Of a stretch of DNA of 64,000 nucleotides, positions 1 through 10,400 are shown in pieces. Made by a program: the position numbers and the translations under genes. The stretch comes from Cherax quadricarinatus (lineage: Eukaryota > Arthropoda > Malacostraca > Decapoda > Parastacidae): the NCBI RefSeq assembly GCF_038502225.1, contig NC_091378.1, forward strand, positions 10,466,351 through 10,530,350, read 5' to 3'. The notes under the pieces are model-generated. The model ran no database searches. It was not told where the DNA came from and saw nothing but the letters and a program-made list of their open reading frames with translations. The stretch's first letter is position 1. Every line of letters begins with the position of its first letter.

Positions 1-1190
1 GTGGTGGGCCGCAGTTTGGAGACCCTCCCTTAGAAGATGGATTCTTACTACTTCTTATCTGAAGTTGTTCTTGTTTGTTTGACGAAGTTCGTAGCGCGGG
101 GAGTAAGGAGAAGCAGAAGCTGGTTCCATTTTTCATCCAGTTTCTTTCCTTAAGTTGTTTCAGGCTAGGAAATACCTGCATTTGTTATACAGGCAGGTGC
201 ATGGCTGCATTTCTTTGTGCAACTAATGTCACATTTTATTGTGGCAACAAAGCTCGTAGAGAACCAAACGATGCATCTGTGTTCTTTTACCTAACATTTT
301 GTGGGTAACTCTGCCATCATTACTTCATTTCCATGTATGCCTATGTGATGGATGATTCAGATGAGGATTATGTTTCTCTTGCAGCTGCAGAGTCTGGACT
401 AGTTACTGTAGGTTCACTATTAGTTTAACGTTGTTCCTAGTGTTTGACATAGGAATGCTTGAAATGCGACCAAGGGATTTGTGTGGATGTATTCCACATT
501 TTGGGTGGCTGCGCTTTCCACTGCTCTGTGAATGGCCGCCATCACTGCTTAAATGAAATAGCAGCTATTCCAATGTGTTTCCAATACCATTAGTCGTTCC
601 TTGACTGCAATGATGTAGTGGAGATGGTTTCTGACTTCCTGATTGCAACTGCTGAACTCTAGGTTAGTTGGCTGAGATCTAAGGCACACCAATCGTTCTC
701 CTCGGGTGGTCGATTAGCGAAATGGAGTTTCTAAATTTCGGGTTCCCATGTTTTTTTTTTTTTTAGGTGTAAAGTGGGTGGAGGTGATTTGTTTACAAGG
801 AATAAAGAATGTGTACATAGGCCACCCGACCTGAGTCATATAATACACGTCAGGGCCAGGAGGAATATGTCAGGCTGAGGGACCAAGTTAGGTATGTAAC
901 ACAGTGACTTCGTAGCTAGCGCTTTTATTGCATAAAGCTTCCATTGGCTTCTCGAAATATGGAAGGTAGGTTATAAATCAGATTCCGCTGACTCAAGGAA
1001 TTTTTGTCTTGTTCTGTATGTGATTTTTTCATACATATATAACAGCAACTTCCCGATTAATATTAAGATTATAGTTCCTAACATGCTGGAAGATTACTGA
1101 ACTGCCACGTGCATAGCTGCTGTATTCTGTTATCCTAGCAAATAAATTTATTCCTGAACATCAAAAAGGTATACAATACCGACAGGTTGT
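1..1190. other. Non-coding sequence, no gene recognised
   Basis: No open frame here resembles a known protein. The stretch includes a copy of an inverted-repeat family near 209-300 and a T-run near 751-764. A short frame starting at the ATG near 350 (MDDSDEDYVSLAAA, ending near 428) is too short to support. The rest looks like anonymous AT-rich intergenic or old-repeat DNA. Confidence 0.5.
209..300 (+). repeat. Diverged copy of dispersed inverted-repeat family
   Basis: The segment GCAACTAATGTCACATTTTA, followed by TTGTGGCAAC and, after a damaged centre, GCATCTGTGTTCTTTTACC, matches the two arms of a better-preserved copy at 35,141-35,261 and the right half of a copy at 40,981-41,035. The central GAGAGCGAAACG motif is degraded here. 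The element type is not established. Such short dispersed units can be terminal pieces of retroelements or foldback elements. Confidence 0.5.
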
Positions 1191-1194
1191 ATAG

Positions 1195-1400
1195 TTCCTG
1201 ACTATGGAACTGAACTTCTCCAGGCTGAGGGACTGACAACCTCAAATTCTACGACTTTAAGGGTGATGGACTGATTACATCGTCTTCACATCTCTACTGT
1301 TCCTGCCTACTTTCTGTATCCGACTGAAGAAGCCTACTGTGTAGGCGAAACGTTTCGGAATAAAGTTGTCTAACTGTTGCATATGTGTCTAACCAAAAAT
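1195..1400 (+). repeat. Dispersed element 3' end with hammerhead-like motif
   Basis: This stretch holds CTGAAGA (1324-1330), a 5-bp stem GCCTA/TAGGC with loop CTGTG (1332-1346), then GAAA (1347-1350) and an AATAAA-containing tail. That order is the left half of a hammerhead ribozyme core (CUGANGA, stem II, GAAA). There is one extra A between CTGAAGA and the stem, and no convincing stem III or cleavage site. Hammerheads occur in the terminal repeats of Penelope-like retroelements and in other retroelements, so a decayed retroelement end is plausible but unproven. Confidence 0.4.
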
Positions 1401-1983
1401 TTATTCCTGTTTGTCCTATATATAATTTGTTACAGTCTGTGCAATAGACTTTTGTTGTTTGTTACTGTAAATTGCACAATTATCTATTTGATTAGGGTAA
1501 TGTGGTACAGAAATATTTTTTGTGGGTAATGTATTTTTCTATGTTCTTGCATGTAGTATGCTAAGAGTACGTTGCATTTTATTCGGCCTATGTCACACGC
1601 CCATATAGGCCTGCCCTCCCGACCAGCGAACCGGATGCTAAGAGAGAATAACAGGGATGGCTCCTTTGTTATGCTAGCATCTTGGTTCAACCCAGCCAGT
1701 CACAAGGAAACTCGCCAAAGTTGTGCAGCAATGTTGGAGACAAGTGGATCAACACTGGCAGACTTACCTCAAGTTTGGTCACCCACATTTCTGTGTCTTG
1801 CTTGCAAAACTTGCTTTGTATATATTGTATATAAACCGTACATATACTTCCATGCTGTTTGGTAAAAGAAATATATGTATTTACTCACTGCTGACAATGA
1901 CCCAACCTAGTCAGGTCAGGTCACACCCACTTAAGGAAGGAGCACGGCATCAGACCTATTAGCACAAGCTAGTCAGGTCCAAC

Positions 1984-3470
1984 TCACGCCCACCCACACC
2001 CACTCGTATATTTATCTAGCCTATTTTTAAAACTGCACAACGTTTTAGCTTCTATGACGGTATTCTGGAGTTTGTTCCACTCATCCAGAACTTTATTACC
2101 AAACCAGTGCTTTCCTATATCCTTTCTGAATTTGAATTTTTCCATCTTAAAACCATTGCTGCGAGTCCTGTCTTGGCTAGATATTTTTAGCACGCTATTT
2201 ACATTCTCTTTATTCCTGTTTTCCATTTATACACCTCAATCATATCCCCCCTAATTCTACACCTTTCTAGAGAGTGCAGATTCAGGTCCCTCAGTCTATC
2301 CCCACAGAGAAGATTTCTACTACATGGGATCAATTTTAACATCCTCCTTTGCACGTTTTCCAGTGCATATACATCCATTCTGTAATACGGTGACCAGAAC
2401 TGTGCAGCATAATCTAAATGAGGCCTAACCAAAGATATATAGAGTTGAAGAACAACCTGAGGACTCCTATTATTTATGCTCCTTGATATGAAGCCAAGGA
2501 TTCTGTTCGCTTTATTGCGAACACTTATGCAGTGTTGTCTTGGTTTTAGATTACTGCTAACCAGAACTCCCAAATCCTTTTCGCAATCAGTAATATTAAG
2601 ATCTACATTATTTAGTTTATATGTGGCATGGTTATTTTCTTGTCCAATGTTTAGAACTTTGCATTTGTCTATATTAAACTGCATCTGCCACTTCTCCGAC
2701 CACTGCATCAGTCTATTCAAATCTTCCTGGAGTGCTCTAATGTCCTCATTAGAATGAATTAGGTGACCTATTTTGGTGTCATCAGCAAACTTGCTTATGT
2801 CGCTATTTATTCCCTCATCTATGTCGTTTGTATAAACTGTGAACAACAAAGGGCCCAACACTGACCCCTGAGGAACACCACTCATGACGTGCCCCCACTC
2901 TGATTTCTCCCCATTGATGTAAACTCTCTGCTACCTATCTGTCAACCATGCCTCTACCCAAGAAAAAATTTCTCCTCCTATTCCGTATGCCTTAATTTTC
3001 CTCAATAGCCTCTGATGTGGAACTCTATCAAAAGCCTTACTGAAGTCCATATACACAATATCATTTTCATTACCATGATCTACCTCCTAAAATACCTTAG
3101 TGAAGACTGTAAATTCGTAAGGCAGGAACGCCCCTTTGTTAAACCGTACTGAGATTCATTAATCAGTTTATGCCTACCAAATTGGCTACAAATTGCCTCG
3201 GCAATTATTGATTCCATAAATTTTCCCACTATGGAGGTAAGGATTATTGGTCTATAGTTCGAAGCTAATGATCTGTCACCTGCTTTGTAAATAGGTATTA
3301 CATTTGCCATTTTCCACTTGTCTGGCACTATGCCAGTTTGTAGTGATATGTTGAAAAGATTAGCCAAAGGTTTGGTAAGCTCCTCTTTACATTCCTTTAA
3401 AACCCTTGCAAACAGTTCATCAGGACCGAGATTTGTTCGGTTTTAATTTCTCTATTTGTCTGAGGACCAT
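1984..3470 (-). pseudogene. CR1 ORF2 reverse transcriptase and C-terminus
   Basis: The fingers segment (3,367-3,080) reads KMANVIPIYKAGDRS and SNYRPIILTSIVGKFMESII. Motif A is near 3,050 (YMDFSKAFDRVPH). From 2,885 the frame gives SGVPQGSVLGPLLF, catalytic FADDTKIG, the thumb motif DLGVLV, and RPHLDYAAQFWSPYYR, ending with IRGDMIEVYKWKTG. The terminal piece (2,226-1,984) has RTRSNGFKMEKFKFRKDIGK, the same C-terminal block as the LINE tail at 28,978. A stop after RYFRR, a stop in LTDR-QRVYI and frame changes show it is dead. Confidence 0.8.
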
Positions 3471-3559
3471 GTCACTAGTTATCCTAATCGTGCATAGTTT
3501 ATCATCCTGTTCTACATAATTTATTATTTCTGGAATTTTGCTAGTATCTTCCTGCATAA

Positions 3560-4190
3560 AAACTGTGAGGAAATAAGAGTTAAAAATTTCACACATTTCC
3601 TTATCACTGCAAGTGATCTAACCTGAGTTGGTTTTGAGTGGGCCTATCTTGTCCCTAATCATCTATATACCTGAAAGATACCTTTTGGTTTAATCTTCGA
3701 ATCACTTGCCACTATATCCTCATAATCTCTTATAGTCAATTTGTCTAAAGTTAAAATCTCCCATTTACACAATATTTTCATATCTAGATGCCTTATGAAT
3801 TTCGTCCCATAACAGCTTACCGTACTCCCTATCAAGATTTGGAGGCTTAAAAATCACATCCAAAATTAATTTGTCATGGCCCTCGAGAAACTGTAGCCAA
3901 ACAGATTCTGTGTCTGATGGTTCTAATCTTATTTCTTGTCTAACATAACATTTTAAATTATCTCTGACTACATCGCCACTCCACCACCCTTTCTCTTGAC
4001 CCTTTCAGTGTGGAATATGTTATAGCCTAATATGTGACATTCATTTCTCTTTCAGGTTGAACCAGGTCCCCGTTATAGCAATAATATATATATATTGCCT
4101 GCACATGCAAATAATCTTAGCTCATCTATCTTATTTCTTAGAATTCTACTATTAGTATAGTAAACCTTAAGGGAGCTAGTCACTCTCTGC
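3560..4190 (-). pseudogene. CR1 ORF2 endonuclease domain remnant
   Basis: Minus-strand reading shows YTNSRILRNKIDELRL, then GYNIFHTERVKRKGGGVA, then SVWLQFLEGHDKLILDVIFK and REYGKLLWDEIH. These follow the usual layout of an APE-type endonuclease of CR1/Jockey elements, including the R-x-GGGVA motif. Frames are broken by indels and stops. This domain nicks the target to prime reverse transcription. The copy is inactive. Confidence 0.6.
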
Positions 4191-4617
4191 CCCCTACTGT
4201 CTCTCTTTGTTGATTAATTGCTTTGCCTTTACAGGCAACTTTATTTTAAATATTGTGTTTGAAACATATCCCTGAGGTATCCTGGTGATATCTACTGTTT
4301 TCAACCCTTGTACTGCAGCTTGATTGCTTCCCACACACACCTATACCTCTATAATCTATCAGTTTAAAGTACTAGACAAGTCAACAATGGTCCCCCCTCT
4401 TTCGAGTTGGCTAATGCTACCACTCCTGCCCCAGAGAGATGTACCTCATCACTTGCATACATATCACATTTGCCATAGAAGTTGTCCCAGTTATCAGTGA
4501 ATGGGACTATAGTACCTGTCTAGCCAGCAATTCACACCAATTGCCCAAGACATCCATTCATTACCCACTTCCCTTCTAGGCAAGATGATTCATATGATGG
4601 GGACCCCTCCCTTAGAC

Positions 4618-5240
4618 CTAATTATGTCTATGGCTGCCCTTCCCGATATCATTTCCACCAGCACTAATAGAGGTAATAGGCTTGTTCCCATTACCTGACA
4701 TAATATTGTCCAACCTGTTGACTATGTCATCAACACCAGCTCCTGGGAAGCACACTCTCTGTCTAACATTCCTATCTCTGTTGCAGAAAAAACGGTCCAT
4801 ATATCTTACTTGTGAGTCACCCACAACCAGAATGTTCTTACCTTGATTAGCAGAGGAGTTAGTGGTACCTTAAACCTGGCTAACCACTGATGTACACTCA
4901 TCCTGGAGAACAGAAAATCGATTTCCTACCTTCAGATCTCTATTAAGCATCCTTATCTTGATATTTCTACCTTTAGTAGAGACCACATTCCACTTGAAGC
5001 GGTTGCCACTCTTCAACTCATTGTTGGTAACCTTTTCCTCGACACCGACTCCTCCCTTCTCTCACTCACTCCCAAATCCATCTAGATGAATTTTCAGCCT
5101 CCTATTTTCTTCTTGGATAAGTAGAACCTCCTCCTTCAACACTTTAACCTGCGATTCCAAAGCACTACAACAAGCCATGGTGCTCTGTAATGCTCCACAC
5201 TAATCCCCCAGACAGCTAGGACAGGATGACCTTTCGTGAC
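4618..5240 (-). pseudogene. CR1 ORF1 remnant: Cys cluster, coiled coil, esterase
   Basis: Minus-strand translation gives a Cys-rich start (CPSCLGD, stop, CGALQ), then a heptad-rich stretch (SALESQVKVLKEEVLLIQEE) typical of a coiled coil. From 4,824 it reads GDSQVRYMDR and later SISAGGNDIG. GDS and GGND correspond to blocks I and III of SGNH hydrolases, a domain reported in CR1 ORF1 proteins. The final catalytic block was not found. The role is inferred from the family: RNA binding and perhaps membrane or lipid interaction during retrotransposition. The frame is interrupted and is a relic. Confidence 0.6.
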
Positions 5241-5409
5241 CAGTATCCTAATGTAATGGATTTCAAAGTAGTTTGCAGTAAAGCTGAAGATGGTGCTGGT
5301 GCCTTGTTGAAGGTGAAGGCTCTTGATCCAAGCAGTTGGAGCTACCTTTCCCTTCTCTTACATAAGTTCCTGTATGGCCCATAGGGTTTTAGCGCTTCTC
5401 CCTTAATAT

Positions 5410-6130
5410 TATAATATGTATAATCTACTTCACCCACCTACCACACCCATCTCTCTCACCTATCCATCTCACCCACCAGCCTCACCCACCCGTCTCACCC
5501 ACCCACCTCATACACCCATCTCACCTACCTACCTCACCCACCTACCTCAATCACCCACCCATCTCACCTACTTTGCCCACCTACCTCACCCACAAATCTC
5601 GCCTGCCTACCTCGCCCATCTACCTCACCCACCCATCTCACCCACTCATCTCACCCACTTACCTCACTCACCTACCTCAACCACGTACTGACCTCCTTAC
5701 TCAAATACTTTCTCACCTTACCCAAATATTTTCCTGTCTACTCCATACTTAACCACCTATTTACCCACTTATATACCCATCTACTTACCCACCTATTTTC
5801 CTACATATTTACCTAAATATTTACTCACCTTTTTACCCACCTATTTACCTATCTAATTGCCCACCTATTTACCCATCTATTTACCCGCCTACTTACCCAC
5901 ATATTTACCCACCACCCAACTCACCTTACCTGCCAACGTACTCACCCACCTGCTTACTCACCTACCTATTTAACCCACGTGTTTACTTTCTTATTTACCC
6001 ACCTACTTACCTACCTACTTACCCATTTGCTTACCCACCAAACTATTTATCTACTTATCTATCTGCTTATCTACTTGTTCAAATATTTGTCTACCACTTA
6101 CCCACCTATTCATCTACACATCATCAACCT
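5410..6130. repeat. Degenerate CCCACCTA-type low-complexity tract
   Basis: Short pyrimidine-rich words such as CTCACCCACCTACC, TTACCCACCTATTT and variants recur with no fixed period. The bottom strand is correspondingly purine- and TGGG-rich. Long open frames through it are composition artefacts made of Pro, Thr, His and Leu. No gene is visible. Confidence 0.8.
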
Positions 6131-6134
6131 TACT

Positions 6135-6385
6135 TACCTACTCACTCAACACCTCTCTTCCCTTCCTGTCTCTTTTCCCACTGCTATCTCGTCTCTTCTT
6201 CCTCTTTCTTCGTTTTCTCTTCTTATCTACCCACGTTCTCTTCTCTTCCCTTGTTCTTTTTTCTTTATTCGTTCTCTCCTCCTCTCTTCCCTCGTTCTCT
6301 TCTCTTTCCTCGTTCTTTTCTCCTTCACTTCTATTTCCTTCTTCTCTTCTCTTTGCTCGTCCTCTCCTCTTAGTACTCACTCAAG
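6135..6385. repeat. Polypyrimidine (CT/TTC-rich) tract
   Basis: About 250 bp of almost pure C and T on the plus strand (TTCTCTTCTC-type words). Open frames on both strands here (Ser/Leu/Phe-rich, or Lys/Arg/Glu-rich on the minus strand) reflect base composition only. Confidence 0.85.
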
Positions 6386-6417
6386 CGGTGAAATTATGTC
6401 ACACTCGCACTTAAATA

Positions 6418-7095
6418 CTAAGTTTCCATCACTGCTACTTGAGGGAGGCTTCCTTCACTGCTACTTGAGGGAGGCTTCCTTCACTGCTACTTGAGGGAGG
6501 CTTCCTTCACTGCTACTTGAGGGAGGCTTCCTTCACTGCTTCTTGAGGGAGGTTTCCTTCACTGCTACTTGAGGGAGGTTTCCTTTACTGCTACTTGTGG
6601 GAGGTTTCCTTCACTGCTACTTGAGTGAGGCTTCCTTCACTGCTACTTGAGGGAGGCTTCCTTCACTGCTACTTGAGTGAGGCTTCCTTCACTGCTACTT
6701 GTGGGAGGTTTCCTTTACTGCTACTTGAGGGAGGCTTCCTTCACTGCTACTTGTGGGAGGTTTCCTTCACTGCTACTTGTGGGAGGTTTCCTTCACTGCT
6801 ACTTGTGGGAGGTTTCCTTCACTGCTACTTGAGGGAGGCTTCCTTCACTGCTACTTGAGGGAGGCTTCCTTCACTGCTACTTGTGGGAGGTTTCCTTCAC
6901 TGCTACTTGAGGGAGGCTTCCTTCACTGCTACTTGAGGGAGGCTTCCTTCACTGCTACTTGAGGGAGGCTTCCTTCACTGCTACTTGAGGGAGGTTTCCT
7001 TCACTGCTACTTGTGGGAGGTTTCCTTCACTGCTACTTGAGGGAGGCTTCCTTCACTGCTACTTGTGGGAGGTTTCCTTCATTGCTACTTGAAGC
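6418..7095. repeat. 26-bp minisatellite, about 26 copies
   Basis: The unit starts CTGCTACTTGAGGGAGG and ends YTTCCTTCA. Two common variants are GAGGGAGGC and GTGGGAGGT. Units are head to tail with little length variation until the last units decay near 7,085 (ATTGCTACTTGAAGC). Because 26 is not a multiple of 3 but three units are, frames repeat every 78 bp and give FLHCYLREASF-type open frames that are not genes. Confidence 0.95.
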
Positions 7096-7284
7096 TACTC
7101 GAGGTTACATTAAAAAACTCCGGAAGAATTTTTTAACGAATTCTTGGTTCCAATATATTGGAGCCACCTTCAGATTCCTCGGATCAAACCAGATTATCGC
7201 GTTTCCCCAGACGAGGTAAGACCCCTAAGGGTTTACAGCTTAATGAGTTCACTAATTATTATATTTCTAAGGTAGGTTAGTCTC

Positions 7285-7430
7285 ATACCGCGGTTTGAGA
7301 CTAGGCCTCCTTGATCAGTCAGGCTGTTGGTGCTCGCTGCGTACATTCCACAGTCATGTACCACAGCCCGGATCATCAGGAACCTGTTTCAGGAGCTTGT
7401 CAAGTTCCTTCCTGAAACTGTATTTCGTGC
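7285..7430 (-). mobile_element. Diverged 3' end of LINE family C
   Basis: The words TGAGACTAGGCCTCC, TGATCAGTCAGGCTGTTG, CCACAGCCCGGATCATCAGG and AGCTTGTCAAGTTCC align in order with the terminal region of the minus-strand LINE copy at about 59,975-60,110. This copy is clearly older. It lies about 40 bp from the first unit of the 29-bp satellite. Confidence 0.65.
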
Positions 7431-10400
7431 ATCATGATGCGTTAGACCCGTGTGGAGTCAGTCAGAGCAAAGTGCTCTACCCCGTCAACTGTCTTAGTTT
7501 TAAGTGCCTGTATCCCTCCAACTGTCTTTTAAGTGTCTGTATCCCATCAACTGTCTTTTAAGTGTCTGTATCCCATCAACTGTTTTTTAAGTGTCTGTAT
7601 CCCATCAACTGTTTTTTAAGTGTCAGTATCCCATCAACTGTTTTTTTAAGTGTCTGTATCCCATCAACTGTTTTTTAAGTGTCTGTATCCCATCAACTGT
7701 TTTTTAAGTGTCAGTATCCCATCAACTGTTTTTTAAGTGTCTGTATCCCATCAACTGTTTTTTAAGTGTCTGTATCCCATCAACTGTTTTTTAAGTGTCA
7801 GTATCCCATCAACTGTTTTTTAAGTGTCTGTATCCCATCAACTGTTTTTTAAGTGTCAGTATCCCATCAACTGTTCTTTAAGTGTCTGTATCCCATCAAC
7901 TGTTTTTTAAGTGTCAGTATCCCATCAACTGTTTTTTAAGTGTCTGTATCCCATCAACTGTTTTTAAGTGTCTGTATCCCATCAACTGTTTTTTAAGTGT
8001 CAGTATCCCATCAACTGTTTTTTAAGTGTCAGTATCCCATCAACTGTTTTTTAAGTGTCTGTATCCCATCAACTGTTTTTTAAGTGTCTGTATCCCATCA
8101 ACTGTTTTTTAAGTGTCAGTATCCCATCAACTGTTTTTTAAGTGTCTGTATCCCATCAACTGTTTTTTAAGTGTCAGTATTCCATCAACTGTTTTTTAAG
8201 TGTCAGTATCCCATCAACTGTTTTTTAAGTGTCTGTATCCCATCAACTGTTTTTTAAGTGTCTGTATCCCATCAACTGTTTTTTAAGTGTCAGTATCCCA
8301 TCAACTGTTTTTTAAGTGTCTGTATCCCATCAACTGTTTTTTAAGTGTCTGTATCCCATCAACTGTTTTTTAAGTGTCAGTATCCCATCAACTGTTTTTT
8401 AAGTGTCTGTATCCCATCAACTGTTTTTTAAGTGTCAGTATCCCATCAACTGTTTTTTAAGTGTCTGTATCCCATCAACTGTTTTTAAGTGTCTGTATCC
8501 CATCAACTGTTTTTTAAGTGTCAGTATCCCATCAACTGTTTTTTAAGTGTCAGTATCCCATCAACTGTTTTTTAAGTGTCTGTATCCCATCAACTGTTTT
8601 TTAAGTGTCTGTATCCCATCAACTGTTTTTTAAGTGTCAGTATCCCATCAACTGTTTTTTAAGTGTCTGTATCCCATCAACTGTTTTTTAAGTGTCTGTA
8701 TCCCATCAACTGTTTTTTAAGTGTCAGTATCCCATCAACTATTTTTTAAGTGTCTGTATCCCATCAACTGTTTTTTAAGTGTCAGTATCCCATCAACTGT
8801 TTTTTAAGTGTCAGTATCCCATCAACTGTTTTTTAAGTGTCTGTATCCCATCAACTGTTTTTTAAGTGTCAGTATCCCATCAACTGTTTTTTAAGTGTCA
8901 GTATCCCATCAACTGTTTTTTAAGTGTCTGTATCCCATCAACTATTTTTTAAGTGTCAGTATCCCATCAACTGTTTTTTAAGTGTCTGTATCCCATCAAC
9001 TGTTTTTTAAGTGTCTGTATCCCATCAACTGTTTTTTAAGTGTCTGTATCCCATCAACTGTTTTTTAAGTGTCTGTATCCCATCAACTGTTTTTTAAGTG
9101 TCAGTATCCCATCAACTGTTTTTTAAGTGTCTGTATCCCATCAACTGTTTTTTAAGTGTCTGTATCCCATCAACTGTTTTTTAAGTGTCAGTATCCCATC
9201 AACTGTTTTTTAAGTGTCAGTATCCCATCAACTGTTTTTTAAGTGTCAGTATCCCATCAACTGTTTTTTAAGTGTCTGTATCCCATCAACTGTTTTTTAA
9301 GTGTCTGTATCCCATCAACTGTTTTTTAAGTGTCAGTATCCCATCAACTGTTTTTTAAGTGTCTATATCCCATCAACTGTTTTTTAAGTGTCAGTATCCC
9401 ATCAACTGTTTTTTAAGTGTCTGTATCCCATCAACTGTTTTTTGAGTGTCTGTATCCCATCAACTGTTTTTTAAGTGTCTGTATCCCATCAACTGTTTTT
9501 TAAGTGTCTGTATCCCATCAACTGTTTTTTAAGTGTCAGTATCCCATCAACTGTTTTTTAAGTGTCAGTATCCCATCAACTGTTTTTTAAGTGTCTGTAT
9601 CCCATCAACTGTTTTTTAAGTGTCAGTATCCCATCAACTGTTTTTTAAGTGTCTGTATCCCATCAACTGATTTTTAAGTGTCAGTATCCCATCAACTGTT
9701 TTTTAAGTGTCTGTATCCCATCAACTGTTTTTAAGTGTCAGTATCCCATCAACTGTTTTTTAAGTGTCTGTATCCCATCAACTGTTTTTTAAGTGTCTGT
9801 ATCCCATCAACTGTTTTTTAAGTGTCTGTATCCCATCAACTGTTTTTTAAGTGTCTGTATCCCATCAACTGTTTTTTAAGTGTCTGTATCCCATCAACTG
9901 TTTTATAAGTGTCTGTATCCCATCAACTGTTTTTTAAGTGTCTGTATCCCATCAACTGTTTTTTAAGTGTCTGTATCCCATCAACTGTTTTTTAAGTGTC
10001 TGTATCCCATCAACTGTTTTTTAAGTGTCTGTATCCCATCAACTGTTTTTTAAGTGTCAGTATCCCATCAACTGTTTTTTAAGTGTCTGTATCCCATCAA
10101 CTGTTTTTTAAGTGTCAGTATCCCATCAACTGTTTTTTAAGTGTCTCTATCCCATCAACTGTTTTTTAAGTGTCAGTATCCCATCAACTGTTTTTTAAGT
10201 GTCTGTATCCCATCAACTGTTTTTTAAGTGTCTGTATCCCATCAACTGTTTTTTAAGTGTCTGTATCCCATCAACTGTTTTTTAAGTGTCTGTATCCCAT
10301 CAACTGTTTTTTAAGTGTCTGTATCCCATCAACTGTTTTTTAAGTGTCTGTATCCCATCAACTGTTTTTTAAGTGTCTGTATCCCATCAACTGTTTTTTA

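Larger units (their letters stand above)
1925..5290 (-). mobile_element. Decayed CR1-type LINE, nearly full extent
   Basis: Read on the minus strand, the segment shows in order: a zinc-ligand-like Cys cluster and coiled coil (about 5,240-5,040), an SGNH-esterase-like block (4,824-4,618), an endonuclease domain (about 4,190-3,560), reverse transcriptase (about 3,470-2,200), the conserved C-terminal tail (2,226-1,984) and a 3' UTR. An ORF1 with esterase and zinc domains is known for CR1-clade elements. Stops and frameshifts break every domain, so the copy cannot be autonomous. The ends are estimated from loss of similarity, since no target-site duplication was found. Confidence 0.75.

Noticed and set aside
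340..430. Short acidic coding exon (MDDSDEDYVSLAAA)
   Set aside because: Fewer than 30 codons, with no matching downstream frame or conserved domain. It could be chance or an old DNA-transposon fragment.
6625..7219. Repetitive proteins encoded by the 26-bp array
   Set aside because: The frames arise because three units are a multiple of three bases. No start context, splice sites or conserved ends exist.
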